NCBI GenBank assembly: GCA_001769195.1
Contig: MEOK01000037.1
Span: 1-52,059, forward strand
DNA: 52,059 nucleotides
Origin: Bacteroidetes bacterium GWF2_40_14
GTDB taxonomy: Bacteria > Bacteroidota > Bacteroidia > Bacteroidales > UBA932
Direction of reading: 5' to 3'
A model generated the notes under the pieces. The model saw nothing but the letters and a program-made list of their open reading frames with translations, ran no database searches and was not told the DNA's origin. The position numbers and the translations under genes are program-made. Positions 7,024-16,562 of the stretch are shown one piece after another; the first letter of the stretch is position 1; each line of letters opens with the position of its first letter.

Positions 7024-7989
7024 TTAGCCTTCGTTATATATAAATTGTGATGTGTCACTGAGCATTCGTTTTAGTCCCTCTTTTATACAGACTGTTGGCT
7101 CCCAGCCTAGAAGAAGTTTTGCTTTTTGAATATTTGCCATGGTGTAGTCCATATCGGCAGAGTGGGAGGTGTGGTATTGGATTTTTGCTTTTTTATCTGT
7201 TAGTTCTTCTATGTAAGCAATGAACTCATTAATTGTTATTGGCTCTTTACCACCCCCAAGGTTAATTATTTCATATCCAAATGGCTTTTCAGCAAGCAAA
7301 GTACCTCTGGCGATGTCGTCTACATAGGTAAAGTCCCGAGACTGATTCCCATCGCCAAAAAGCTTGATTGGTTTATCTTCTAAGACCCATTTGCAAAATC
7401 TGTATGGTGCCATATCAGGGCGACCTAATGGGCCAAATACAGTGAAATACCTTAAAACTGTTACATCAATGTTATATTGTTTGTGGTATGTATATGCAAA
7501 AGCCTCTGCGGCACTCTTACTTGCAGCATATTGAGAAATGGGGGTATTAACAGGAAAATCTTCATTAAAAGGCATTGGCAAACCTGCATATAAACTTGAA
7601 GTAGATGATAGAATAAACTTTTTTACTCCAAAGTCTTTCATACACTCTAACAGATTGAGCGTACCTTCCGAATTAGTACGCAAATAAACCCATGGGTTCT
7701 CCATACTATACCTTACGCCAGCTCTAGCAGCAATATTAAAAACAGTACTAAAAGAATGGTTTTTAAAAAGAGATCTTAATTCAGTAAGGTTTTCTATATC
7801 AATTTTATAGAACGTAAACCCAGAGAATTTTTGTAATGAAAACAAACGAAACTCTTTAAGGCGGACATCGTAATAATCATTCATATTGTCGATACCTATT
7901 ACCATATCGCCTCTATCTAGCAGGAATTGACAGACCTTATGCCCAATAAATCCTGCAGCTCCGGTCACTAAAATATTCTTACTTTCCAT
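7024..7989 (-). CDS. UDP-uronate 4-epimerase-like NAD-dependent epimerase
   Basis: A 321-residue extended SDR. It has GAAGFIGHK (10-18) for NAD, the strand ending GIDNMNDYYDVRLKE typical of UDP-glucuronate and UDP-HexNAcA 4-epimerases, the Ser/Thr motif SSTSSLYAG and YAASK as YxxxK. It would interconvert a UDP-uronic acid with its C4 epimer in the cytoplasm. With the TviB-like dehydrogenase at 1590-2882 it could make UDP-GalNAcA from UDP-GlcNAc, as TviB and TviC do for Vi antigen. A UDP-GlcA to UDP-GalA role is equally compatible with sequence. The start ATG follows a 132-bp gap after the previous gene. Confidence 0.85.
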   Translation of the reverse strand: MESKNILVTGAAGFIGHKVCQFLLDRGDMVIGIDNMNDYYDVRLKEFRLFSLQKFSGFTFYKIDIENLTELRSLFKNHSFSTVFNIAARAGVRYSMENPWVYLRTNSEGTLNLLECMKDFGVKKFILSSTSSLYAGLPMPFNEDFPVNTPISQYAASKSAAEAFAYTYHKQYNIDVTVLRYFTVFGPLGRPDMAPYRFCKWVLEDKPIKLFGDGNQSRDFTYVDDIARGTLLAEKPFGYEIINLGGGKEPITINEFIAYIEELTDKKAKIQYHTSHSADMDYTMANIQKAKLLLGWEPTVCIKEGLKRMLSDTSQFIYNEG

Positions 7990-8121
7990 TTGTTATACTT
8001 TAAGCGGTTATATATATTTTCAAAGTGTTCTTCTATGTAGCTTAAAATTCTTGGGTATTAGTATTATGTGTATAATCCCCATATACCTATTATTAGGATA
8101 TTCATTTGATACAAACCGTAC

Positions 8122-9000
8122 TTAAATTTTAATCAAAGAGACAGTCTCTTCAATATGTTTTTTTGAAGAAGCACCAAAAACAACCGATTGAATTTTTTGA
8201 TTATTAATGAACTCATATGCATCCCTAGGATTTATTGCGCCAGAAGCTAAAGTTGACATTGCCATTAACTGATACTTGGTAGGATCATTACTATTAGCCG
8301 TTTGAACATATGCTTCTACATTTGGAGACATTAAGTACCCAATTTTATTGTAAGATGAACATATAACAATTTCAGTTATATTCCATTGCTCTAATTTTGA
8401 TTTAAGAAACGGCATGTTTTGTGAAATTAGACCAGGTAAAGCATTATATTTCTTTTTAATATAGAGACAATATTCTTCAAAAATCTCAGGAATATCATAC
8501 CCCAAAATTAGATCAGTAATAATGTTTTGGAGAAATATAACCTTAACATCAAGACCTTTAAACATTTTCATCTCAATGTCAATTAGCATTTGCATCATTT
8601 TTATCGCATCTTTTCCAAGAAAAGCGGCACTACCTTTGGTTATCATGCTGAAAACTCCCATAGTAGAATTGTCCTTAAAAAGGATTTCATTGATTGCAGG
8701 TATAATGCCTTTTTCACTTACCAAATTAGCATATTTGTGGGGATAAGGAATTGAAGGATACCAGTTTATATGAGGATAACGAGATTTGTTAGATACGAAA
8801 TGTTCACAGATCTCTTTTGCTCGGTCATTACTATTTAACATTATAGAATTAATTCCTGCATTAAAAGCCATTTGATATACCTTGTATATGTTTCTTATAT
8901 CAAAGAACTGTTCAGAGAGTTGTTGGGCCTTCTCTTGCGACATATGGTTTATACCAAAAAATTGGTTATCCCCGAATATTATTTTATCAATTTGTTCCAT
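8122..9000 (-). CDS. Aldo-keto-reductase-like protein lacking the usual catalytic residues
   Basis: A 292-residue protein of uncertain family. The ends look like an aldo-keto reductase TIM barrel: the N-terminal strand IIFGDNQFFG, helix then AGINSIMLNSNDRA where the family normally has GINFFDTA-x-Y-G, and a C-terminal VVFGASSKKHIEETVSLI like the family's cofactor-binding end. The catalytic Asp and Tyr of the classical tetrad are not present at that site. It lies 2 bp downstream of a Gfo/Idh/MocA oxidoreductase, so the two probably act on the same sugar. The activity cannot be named; an isomerase, lyase or redox role are all open. Confidence 0.6.
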   Translation of the reverse strand: MEQIDKIIFGDNQFFGINHMSQEKAQQLSEQFFDIRNIYKVYQMAFNAGINSIMLNSNDRAKEICEHFVSNKSRYPHINWYPSIPYPHKYANLVSEKGIIPAINEILFKDNSTMGVFSMITKGSAAFLGKDAIKMMQMLIDIEMKMFKGLDVKVIFLQNIITDLILGYDIPEIFEEYCLYIKKKYNALPGLISQNMPFLKSKLEQWNITEIVICSSYNKIGYLMSPNVEAYVQTANSNDPTKYQLMAMSTLASGAINPRDAYEFINNQKIQSVVFGASSKKHIEETVSLIKI

Positions 9001-9002
9001 AG

Positions 9003-10037
9003 TTAAAACATTCCATTTTGTTCATAGTCAAAAAATAATTCATCAATTACCTCCAATGTGTTTGCGCCATCACGAAATGTACATTTGTTTGTAGTTTTGT
9101 TTTTGATACAATCAATAAAATGGTATAATTGAGATGTAAACTCATTCCCTCTAACATAGAAGGGTACTGGTTTAAATACATCAGTTATGTAGATTGTATT
9201 CCATCCCTCTCTTAGATTTTTCTCAGAAAGAGCTTTTTTCATATAAATTTTATAACTGTGTTGATCTGCAAGAATTTTTCCATGTGTTCCAAAGAGCTCA
9301 ATTTTATTAGTAGGTTTGCGAAAGCTTTCGTCGCTCCAATTAACATTTATAGTCCCAGAAATTCCGCTTTTATATAGGAAAGTGGAACAAACAGCGTCTT
9401 CTACATTTTTCGAAAAAATTTTCGTTAAACTAGTACCGGTTACTTTGTCAGGTTTGCCAACCAAAAAGGTCACCAAATCTATCGCATGCGATGCCATTTC
9501 GTAAATTGCACCGCCACCACTACCACGAGAGTCTCTCCATGTTTTTCCTTCTTCAGTTTTAGTAATTGTGCGACTGTACATTTCAGATTTGAAGCGGATT
9601 ACTTTACCTATCACACCACTATCTACACATTCTTTTACGTTGGCAAAAATATCGTTGAAACGATTTACATATCCTACCTGATTAACTAAATCCTTTCTTT
9701 CAAATAGTTTAGTAAGTTCATTTGCCAAAATGCTGTTTGTGGTGAATGGCTTTTCAGCAAAAACATGCACACCTTTTTCACTTGCGAGTTTTATTATTTC
9801 AAAGTTAAGAGCTGGAGGAGTACAGATTAAAATAGCATCAATATCTTCGTTTGCTAATAATTGTCTAAAATCAGCGTAGAAGTTAATACGTTTCTTATAC
9901 TTTTTTAACAAACTTAGAATTAAGGAAGATGTATCCGCAACAGAAGTAATTAACACATCTGGATGGCTGTTTATAATTGAGAAGTGAGTGATTCCCATTC
10001 TCCCAAAGCCAATAATGCCTAACTTAACTTTTTCCAT
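9003..10037 (-). CDS. Gfo/Idh/MocA family oxidoreductase
   Basis: A 344-residue NAD(P)-dependent sugar oxidoreductase. The N-terminal Rossmann motif is GIIGFGRMGITH (residues 8-19), the family EKPF motif occurs in HVFAEKPFTTN, and the C-terminal half has the GFO/IDH/MocA alpha/beta domain with GSGGGAIYEMASHAIDL. Such enzymes in glycan loci oxidise or reduce nucleotide sugars or sugar phosphates at C2, C3 or C4. It is followed after 2 bp by the aldo-keto-reductase-like gene and preceded by a DUF1972 glycosyltransferase (1 bp gap). The substrate is unknown. Confidence 0.86.
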   Translation of the reverse strand: MEKVKLGIIGFGRMGITHFSIINSHPDVLITSVADTSSLILSLLKKYKKRINFYADFRQLLANEDIDAILICTPPALNFEIIKLASEKGVHVFAEKPFTTNSILANELTKLFERKDLVNQVGYVNRFNDIFANVKECVDSGVIGKVIRFKSEMYSRTITKTEEGKTWRDSRGSGGGAIYEMASHAIDLVTFLVGKPDKVTGTSLTKIFSKNVEDAVCSTFLYKSGISGTINVNWSDESFRKPTNKIELFGTHGKILADQHSYKIYMKKALSEKNLREGWNTIYITDVFKPVPFYVRGNEFTSQLYHFIDCIKNKTTNKCTFRDGANTLEVIDELFFDYEQNGMF

Positions 10038-10038
10038 A

Positions 10039-11136
10039 TTAATTTTCTATACAGTTTTTATATAAACTAACAATTCTATTCCAAGTGTATCTTCTGGTAG
10101 CGATTTCAAACATAGCATCCCCTAATTTGGTTATATTGTTCTTGTCTAAATTTGATAAAATTTCCTTAAGAGACTCTTTGTTTTTAAAATAATATGATTT
10201 TTCTTCTGTGGTTGCTCTATTTGATGGAACATCAAAACATACTACTGGAAGTTTCAAAGACATGGCCTCAACCAATGAGGGTGCAGTGCCACATAAAGAA
10301 TGAGTATGCAGGTAAATATCACAATTTCCACGAATAGTATTTAGAACATTTAAATCATAAATGGCATCCAATAGTATTATATTATCATGTTTATTATGGT
10401 TTTCTCTCTTCAATTTTTTCCCGTATTCGGAAATTTCCCAGTTTGATATGACAACCAAAATCCTTTCAGGGATAGTTTTGTAAGCATCAATGAGAATGTG
10501 GATATTCATATCTTCTTGAGCTCTAGATACTGTTAAATCGTAATTTTTGCGGAGAGAAGGATATTTTTGTAAAAACTCGTTAGACTTTAATTCTGAAACA
10601 GCATGGTCACCTCCATATTCAGCCAAAATTGCGTCAATAGTATATTCGCTTTTTACATAGTCGAAAAGAACCTGATTGTCAACGATTATTACATTGGAAT
10701 ACTTAACACAAATTTTCTCGAACCATTTTTTAACCAATACTTCCAATCTGCCAGCAAATTTTGCACCTCTCACTTTTTGCCACTCAATACCTCCAATGTT
10801 AAAAACAATTTTTTTCTTGAAAAAGATATTTAAGGGAAAAGCAAAAACCCCAGAAAACCCTAATATTATAAGTACATCTGATTTCAAATAAGCATGAAAA
10901 ATTGAGACAGCATCATATATCATGGACTGCCAGCCATTTGCTTTTAATGGGATGTAAATTAACGTTGAATTATTATATTCTTTAAGTTTTTTATGTTTTG
11001 GTGTTAAAGAACAATAAACAGAAATCTCGTAATCTACACTTAGATACTTTGACAAGTAATCAGCGAGAGTTTCAAACCCACCATATTTTGCTGGTATGCC
11101 ATTAGTACCAATAATTGCTACTCTTTTTTTGAGCAT
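10039..11136 (-). CDS. DUF1972 glycosyltransferase (GT4 type)
   Basis: A 365-residue GT-B glycosyltransferase. The N-terminal KRVAIIGTNGIPAKYGGFET is the hallmark of the DUF1972 domain, often found in rhamnosyl- or deoxysugar-transferases. The C-terminal donor-binding domain has HSLCGTAPSLVEAMSLKLPV. The frame can be read from 11166, but that would overlap the preceding gene; ATG at 11136 starts 1 bp after the preceding stop and directly before the conserved N-terminus, so I chose it. It should act on the cytoplasmic face of the inner membrane on lipid-linked repeat units. Donor and linkage unknown. Confidence 0.86.
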   Translation of the reverse strand: MLKKRVAIIGTNGIPAKYGGFETLADYLSKYLSVDYEISVYCSLTPKHKKLKEYNNSTLIYIPLKANGWQSMIYDAVSIFHAYLKSDVLIILGFSGVFAFPLNIFFKKKIVFNIGGIEWQKVRGAKFAGRLEVLVKKWFEKICVKYSNVIIVDNQVLFDYVKSEYTIDAILAEYGGDHAVSELKSNEFLQKYPSLRKNYDLTVSRAQEDMNIHILIDAYKTIPERILVVISNWEISEYGKKLKRENHNKHDNIILLDAIYDLNVLNTIRGNCDIYLHTHSLCGTAPSLVEAMSLKLPVVCFDVPSNRATTEEKSYYFKNKESLKEILSNLDKNNITKLGDAMFEIATRRYTWNRIVSLYKNCIEN

Positions 11137-11137
11137 A

Positions 11138-12037
11138 TTACAAATAATCAGAATAATACAAATCAATATATTCTCTTAGTGCTGTTTTCCAGTCTTGCAT
11201 CAAATTAAGGCTTCTAATTCGTAATTTTCTGTTCTCTAATCTCTCACAAGGAGGTCTTTCAGCAAAATAAGTATCTTTGAAATAATCAGAATTCACAGGT
11301 GTGATCTTAATGCTATTTTCTAGTTTTAATATCCTTAGAAGCTCTTGCGCTACTTCCATTCGGCTAGTTTGACCTCCACAAACCATATTATAAAGGCCCC
11401 AATATTCTTTTTCTATTAGTGCTTTAACGTTTTTAGCGAAATCATGAGTATATGTAGGCGTGCCATCTTTATCATCAACAATAAAAAGCTCTTTTGTCCC
11501 ATTTTTTAGTTGTAACATTAGCTTTTGAATAAATTTTTTGTCTTTTTTTGGGCCTGCACCCATCATCCATCCTGCCCGACAAACCAAAAATCTCTTTGCA
11601 TTTTCTAGTACAAATCTTTCTCCCATATACTTAGATCTGGCATAAACGCCTAATGGATTTGGCGTATCCCAATCATCATAAAGATATTTTTGCCCGTCAA
11701 ATATTCCAGCGGTACTAATATAAAGCAATGGTATATCCAATTCGTTTGCAAGAAATACTGCATTTTCAACAGAAATGGTATTTGTAATGTAGGTTTCATC
11801 TGCATTTTGTTCACAAAACTCCAAATCGGTGTATGCACCAAGATGAAAAAGGTAGTCTGGTTTGAATTCAGTTACATCTTTTCTATATGCTTTAATATCT
11901 CTAAAATCTAGATAGGATAACCACTCTATGTTAACATCTTTATCTGTACATTTTAATTCATAATCGTCTTTGAACTGGGTATAAAATGCTTCACCCAGCA
12001 TACCACCACAACCGGCAATGTAAATTTTTTTCTTCAT
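11138..12037 (-). CDS. RmlD-like sugar-nucleotide reductase (SDR)
   Basis: A 299-residue extended SDR of the RmlD-substrate-binding type. The motif GCGGMLGEAF is at residues 9-18, the active site is YISTAGIFDG and YARSKYMGE (YxxxK), and the length equals dTDP-4-dehydrorhamnose reductase. No RmlA, RmlB or RmlC is encoded in the window, so a standard rhamnose pathway is not supported locally; it may reduce another 4-keto sugar. It is followed with a 1-bp gap by the DUF1972 glycosyltransferase and begins 7 bp after the acetyltransferase. Confidence 0.82.
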   Translation of the reverse strand: MKKKIYIAGCGGMLGEAFYTQFKDDYELKCTDKDVNIEWLSYLDFRDIKAYRKDVTEFKPDYLFHLGAYTDLEFCEQNADETYITNTISVENAVFLANELDIPLLYISTAGIFDGQKYLYDDWDTPNPLGVYARSKYMGERFVLENAKRFLVCRAGWMMGAGPKKDKKFIQKLMLQLKNGTKELFIVDDKDGTPTYTHDFAKNVKALIEKEYWGLYNMVCGGQTSRMEVAQELLRILKLENSIKITPVNSDYFKDTYFAERPPCERLENRKLRIRSLNLMQDWKTALREYIDLYYSDYL

Positions 12038-12044
12038 ATTTATA

Positions 12045-12533
12045 TCAAATACTTGTTTGTATTTTATTCATTTCATTCCAATTAACCCATTCTGCCCTTT
12101 CGTTCATTTTGATATTGGTTTTAATTATTCTAGCAGGATTGCCTGCTACAATGGTATTTGAAGGAACATTTTTTGTCACAACAGAACCAGCCCCTACAAT
12201 GACCTCGTCTCCAATTATTACACCGGGCATTATTATAGCACCCACAGCAATAAAACAATTTCTACCAATATACACATCTGCCAGTAATGGTTGGTTATTG
12301 ACTCTTTTACAGTGATCGTGACTCATAATAGTTACATTGGATGCAACTAGTGTGTTTGCTTTTATGTGGATACCTTGCTGGTAGATTCTATCCAAGTTAA
12401 GTTTTCTTTCAACAATAACTGAATAATCAAAATCATAGCCCTTCATTCGATAAAGTACAATTCTGATTTTCTGAATGATGCTTGCGAAAAAGCTAATAAT
12501 AGCAAATTTAATTTTTAATCTATTATTGTTCAT
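12045..12533 (-). CDS. Left-handed beta-helix (hexapeptide) acyltransferase
   Basis: A 162-residue acyltransferase of the LbH/NodL-WbbJ type that would O- or N-acetylate a sugar from acetyl-CoA. Hexapeptide repeats run from about residue 55 to 145 (GIHIKANTLVASNVTIMSH, GRNCFIAVGAIIMPGV, GDEVIVGAGSVVTKNV), ending in the family AGNPARIIK. The likely catalytic His is in IMSHDH. It starts after the IS relic, so transcription of the following genes may depend on read-through or a local promoter. I find no clear TAnnTTTG box upstream. Confidence 0.85.
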   Translation of the reverse strand: MNNNRLKIKFAIISFFASIIQKIRIVLYRMKGYDFDYSVIVERKLNLDRIYQQGIHIKANTLVASNVTIMSHDHCKRVNNQPLLADVYIGRNCFIAVGAIIMPGVIIGDEVIVGAGSVVTKNVPSNTIVAGNPARIIKTNIKMNERAEWVNWNEMNKIQTSI

Positions 12534-12659
12534 TTGTGGTGATGCGATAAAATTTAAAACATATTTTATAATACACAGTAATTAAACACATTAATGTGTT
12601 CTTTAAATTTTTGATTTTAAATGAAAAGTAATTTTACGCGATTAAGTATGAAATTATGA

Positions 12660-13410
12660 ATTCATTCAAGTCTGTTGTCGTGTGGATTGCCTTAACAAGA
12701 CTTCATTGCCAATACAGTTCCGGTTTTAGTATTATTCATCAACCCAATTTTGTTCCCATACTCGTACACAGTTGGGAAAGCTTTTGCCTTGCGCCGCAAT
12801 AAGCGTACGGCTTGTGTAAACTGTTAATCTTATTCTTGTCATTTCTTTTCTGAGAAAGTATTTTACTATACAAATCCAGTTTTTGGGAAGATTGAATCAT
12901 TTTTATTCCATCCATGTTTCTCTCAAGTTCCCGTACAACACGATTCTCTATTGTGCACAGACTGCTGATATCCTTCCTCGCCTTCTTATTACGTCGGGGA
13001 TGATTGCCATTATAAGTGCCCCCTTAACAGCTGCTTCCTAATTCGGATATACTGCTGCCTCTGTGTGTAGTTTTCCTTTTCGCTGATGCAGTTCACACTA
13101 TCTAACAACCTATTATATTGCTTTATATCCGAGGGATAAATAACGAAATTCTCCTAAACTGTGACGGACGATACCATTTTATGTTGCTTTTTCTCAGTGC
13201 AGAGTAACTGTCTGTTTGAAGATCTTTTCCACTCTTTCTAAACTACCCTTTGTATGGAAATGGACAAAATCGCTCGGGCCAAAAGGAAATCTATGTTGAA
13301 AATAAGTTTTCTAACCGAAATACTGCATGTAGGCATCTCTTACCCATGACTAGGCATGTTTCTCTCCGAGGTTATACATCTACTTCAATAATAAACATCC
13401 GACCATCATA
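12660..13410 (-). pseudogene. Decayed DDE transposase (IS5/IS1182-like relic)
   Basis: Translation of the minus strand gives transposase-like segments in shifting frames with internal stops. From N- to C-terminus I read YMQYFG then FQHRFPFGPSDFVHF and LERVEKIFKQTV (about 13200-13330), ENFVIYPSDIKQYNRLLD (about 13100), SQKRNDKNKINSLHKPYAY (about 12820), then VYEYGNKIGLMNNTKTGTVL and GNPHDNR (about 12670-12770). These correspond to conserved blocks of IS5/IS1182-type transposases. The C-terminal catalytic part is missing and I found no terminal inverted repeats. The element is dead and splits the glycan locus. Confidence 0.75.
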
Positions 13411-13817
13411 CTTATTGGAACCGCAGGTTGTTATCGAATAAAAACTGGAGAACTCTTTCTCTTAATATTTCCATTCAATTTTATTTACCAATAATACAAA
13501 TTCATGTTCCATATCTATGAAAGCTGTAAATAATGGATTAAAGAGATTTAGCTGTTTTTAATCTGCAGATTTCCCTATCATCTTTTGCAAGTTTTTATGG
13601 TACTAAAGTATTGCTTTTCGGCAAATTATTCAAGTGTCTTATTAATATATTCTATAGAATATTAATTTATTAGCCATTTTTTAAAAGATCGACTAACTTC
13701 AGAAGATAGGAGCAAATGTATTGATTTATTTGTTTTATTTTGGAGTCAGCTGTTTGTCATGTTTTTCAGCAATTTAACAAAGGAAAGAGGGTGATATTTA
13801 ATTAGCGCAATTCATCT
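13411..13817. other. Non-coding stretch between IS relic and Wzy
   Basis: About 400 AT-rich bases without a gene-like frame. The only structure seen is a 16-bp palindrome ATATTCTATAGAATAT at 13647-13662, which is short and AT-rich. It may be residual IS-flanking DNA. Confidence 0.4.
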
Positions 13818-15008
13818 TTATGTTGAATATTTTGGTAATATGTTTGAAGATTTTTTTGTTAATCCTATAAAACAAATGACATAATAAAGAGGAGCCAATG
13901 TAATAGATTGTGAAAAAGCAAGTATTAGTAAGCACAGAAAGCCACTAATTTGCCATTGTTTATCTCCAATGAACTCTTTAGTCCCCCTAAACAATAAATA
14001 AAAATAGACAAGAGAAAATGGGATTCCCCACCACCTAATAATTTCCCCTAAACCATTAGGAGACGATATTGATCCATCAACTATTAACCGTAAACTGTTT
14101 CCATACCCAAACCATGGTGATTGCCTAATTTGCTCAAAAGTAAAAAATAATGCACCAAATCGTGAATTACTATTGCCAATATCATCTGCTTGTGTTATAA
14201 TCTTTTCGAGTAAAAAATCCAATTTTAGTATACTAATAAATAATAAAGAAGCCATTATTAACAAAATTAGTTTATAGCTTCGTTTTCGTATGTTGAAGAA
14301 AATATAAGCAGTCAAAATAGTTATTAACGCCAAGTAACCGGATGTTGAAAAAGTAGTAATATCAGTTAAAATGAGAATTACATTTTGGAAATTAAATATT
14401 GCTTTTTTAAAAGAGAGATTGATAATAAGAGCTATGGTAATCACAATTGTAAAACGTCCGGGTTCGAAAAAGGGGCCAGAATTCCGAAGGATAATTGGAT
14501 TATCAACAGAATATAAAAAGAGAGTAAGTCCATTCCGGGTTGTATTCTGGTTTGTTTGTGGAATCTCTTTGGCCAAAGACAAAAGGAGATTATGAAAATC
14601 AGGAAATAAATGATCAAACGCCCAAAACAACAAACTCAATATACATATTAAATAAATGATTTTAGGGAATATATATTTAAATGAATTTAAAAATAAAATT
14701 GCTATCATATAAAAAGCAATGAATCGAATTAAGGGAAAGGTAATATTGTTCCAATTTCCACCCCACAAGTACTTTTGAATTATAAATATTGAAGCTATGA
14801 ATATAAACGTCATAAAAAAGCGACTATCTAATCTGTTCCCTCTTTTAAAGAAAATATAAATAGTAATAATAAATATCGGGAGAAAGAGATTAATAGAATT
14901 CGTTTCAACAGATAAATATCCGCTCGTTACTATTAGATATAATATTATTATGTAATCAAAGAATCCACTCTGATATTGAACAATTCCGCTTTTATTTAAT
15001 TGTAACAT
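13818..15008 (-). CDS. wzy: O-antigen/capsule repeat-unit polymerase (Wzy)
   Basis: A 396-residue, almost entirely hydrophobic protein with roughly ten to eleven membrane segments. It has a large polar loop around residues 280-310 (NSRFGALFFTFEQIRQSPWF then GYGNSLRL), a layout typical of Wzy and of the O-antigen ligase superfamily. It would link lipid-carried repeat units in the periplasm. WaaL ligase is the alternative fold, but position among Wzx, glycosyltransferases and Wzc favours Wzy. The primary sequence of these proteins is poorly conserved, so the call rests on topology and context. Confidence 0.78.
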   Translation of the reverse strand: MLQLNKSGIVQYQSGFFDYIIILYLIVTSGYLSVETNSINLFLPIFIITIYIFFKRGNRLDSRFFMTFIFIASIFIIQKYLWGGNWNNITFPLIRFIAFYMIAILFLNSFKYIFPKIIYLICILSLLFWAFDHLFPDFHNLLLSLAKEIPQTNQNTTRNGLTLFLYSVDNPIILRNSGPFFEPGRFTIVITIALIINLSFKKAIFNFQNVILILTDITTFSTSGYLALITILTAYIFFNIRKRSYKLILLIMASLLFISILKLDFLLEKIITQADDIGNSNSRFGALFFTFEQIRQSPWFGYGNSLRLIVDGSISSPNGLGEIIRWWGIPFSLVYFYLLFRGTKEFIGDKQWQISGFLCLLILAFSQSITLAPLYYVICFIGLTKKSSNILPKYST

Positions 15009-15335
15009 ATTGAACGATAGGCATTACATTGTGCAAAGTTGATAACAATAATTTTTATACTAGTTCTATATTCGTGCAATGAATAATTTTTCGTAGTTAA
15101 CTAATTCAAAGGAATTTGAAATTTGATAACCTTGTAAAGAAGGCCAGGTTAATTTAATCTAGATGAAAAGTTTTTCAAATCGAAGACTATACTATTGAAT
15201 GAATAATATATATAAAATGTTTTTGAACGCAAGCAAACAAAATATTTAAATCAACAATTTTAAAGCAAGTGGGGTTTATTGAGAGGACAATTTATAACAA
15301 AAATGTATCAAAACATTTTTTTTTAGTATAAGCTT
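15009..15335. other. Intergenic stretch without recognisable features
   Basis: A 327-base AT-rich gap between Wzy and the next glycosyltransferase. I see no gene-like frame, no TAnnTTTG promoter with a partner TTG, and no strong hairpin. Confidence 0.4.
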
Positions 15336-16556
15336 TTATAAAGAATCTAACATATTACAATACTCTTCTTGCATCCTGTTGAAAGTGAATTCTGTCTCAA
15401 ACCTAGAACGTGAGTTTCTTCCCATTGTTTTCCAGTCATATTCAGTTATTTTGTTCAGCAACACAACTAGCTGATCAACATCAGGATCAAGAAGAAAGCC
15501 ATTGAATCCTTCTTTAACTAGCTCTGGCATCCCAGATCTTTTTGTGGTAATTATTGGAAGAGAACTCCGCATTGCTTCAATAATCGATATTGGAAGACCC
15601 TCATTTAAACTCATCAGTATAAAGATATCATTTTCTGCCAAATATTTGAAAACTTCGGAATTATCTATTTTCCCTAAAAAAATGACATTTTCAGTAAGAC
15701 CATTATGCGTTACATAATATTCCAATCTATTTCTTTCTGCACCATCTCCTATTAAAGTTAAATGAATTATTTTTAAAACGTTTTTATTTATTTTATTCAA
15801 CGCTTCAATAATAATTGACTGCCCTTTTCGATTTATTAGCGTACCTGAACAAACAAGTTTATACTTATTATTTACATTTTTAATGAATGATTTTAGAAAT
15901 ATAGACTCTGCATCTGTATAGTCCTCGATGCCATTAAGTATTAAAGACGTTTTATTTATTTTATAGGCTGGATTTTCAGCTAAAAAATTTCCCTGTCCAA
16001 TTTTAGAAATGAATACACATTGGTTAACGTTTTCAATAACATACTTATGAATACTCATCAGCCACCGTTCATACCAAGTGTTTTTTAGTCTTGGACGATA
16101 AATTAAATTCATCTCGAATGGCATACCATCAGAATGCAAGAAAATAACTGTTTTAATATCTTTGTCTTTGTTTTTTTTGAGAAATTGGAAACACTCAATA
16201 TAACCGTGAAATACAACAATATCAGTCTGCCTCTTTTCTTTGAAATAGTATCTTGTCAATTTTTTAATTTTCAGATAATTTCGATATTCATATAATGCAG
16301 ATAATAAAAAACTTTGAGGGACTAAGGATGTCAAAAATTTTATACTTTTTTTCTTCAGAGACTTTTTATTACTAAATGGACTATTTATATTGAGAATCCT
16401 CTTCTTTTGATTTGAAAGTAAATCTGAAGAAAATACAGTTATATCATATCCCCTTTCGATGAAATAATTTCGGTTTTTAGTAATCCTTCTTATTGTTCCA
16501 GTAGGTCCGATGGGACTATTAAGAGTTGCATAGTTAATAACATCTACTAATTTCAT
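15336..16556 (-). CDS. Family 4 glycosyltransferase
   Basis: A 406-residue GT-B glycosyltransferase with the GT4 donor-binding motif NEGLPISIIEAMRSSLPIIT (EX7E) near residue 325 and KLVCSGTLINRKGQ at the start of the C-terminal domain. It would transfer a sugar from a nucleotide donor to the lipid-linked repeat unit at the inner face of the membrane, retaining the anomeric configuration. It lies 6 bp after the CapA-like gene. The donor cannot be predicted from sequence. Confidence 0.87.
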   Translation of the reverse strand: MKLVDVINYATLNSPIGPTGTIRRITKNRNYFIERGYDITVFSSDLLSNQKKRILNINSPFSNKKSLKKKSIKFLTSLVPQSFLLSALYEYRNYLKIKKLTRYYFKEKRQTDIVVFHGYIECFQFLKKNKDKDIKTVIFLHSDGMPFEMNLIYRPRLKNTWYERWLMSIHKYVIENVNQCVFISKIGQGNFLAENPAYKINKTSLILNGIEDYTDAESIFLKSFIKNVNNKYKLVCSGTLINRKGQSIIIEALNKINKNVLKIIHLTLIGDGAERNRLEYYVTHNGLTENVIFLGKIDNSEVFKYLAENDIFILMSLNEGLPISIIEAMRSSLPIITTKRSGMPELVKEGFNGFLLDPDVDQLVVLLNKITEYDWKTMGRNSRSRFETEFTFNRMQEEYCNMLDSL

Positions 16557-16562
16557 AATTTC

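Noticed and set aside
11138-12037. A complete dTDP-rhamnose pathway
   Set aside because: Only an RmlD-like reductase is present; RmlA, RmlB and RmlC are not found in the window.
13250-13441. A 63-codon plus-strand frame as a small gene
   Set aside because: It is antisense to the decayed transposase and shows no independent signal.
13647-13662. 16-bp palindrome as an operator or recombination site
   Set aside because: Short and AT-rich in an AT-rich gap, without a second copy or nearby regulator; chance is likely.
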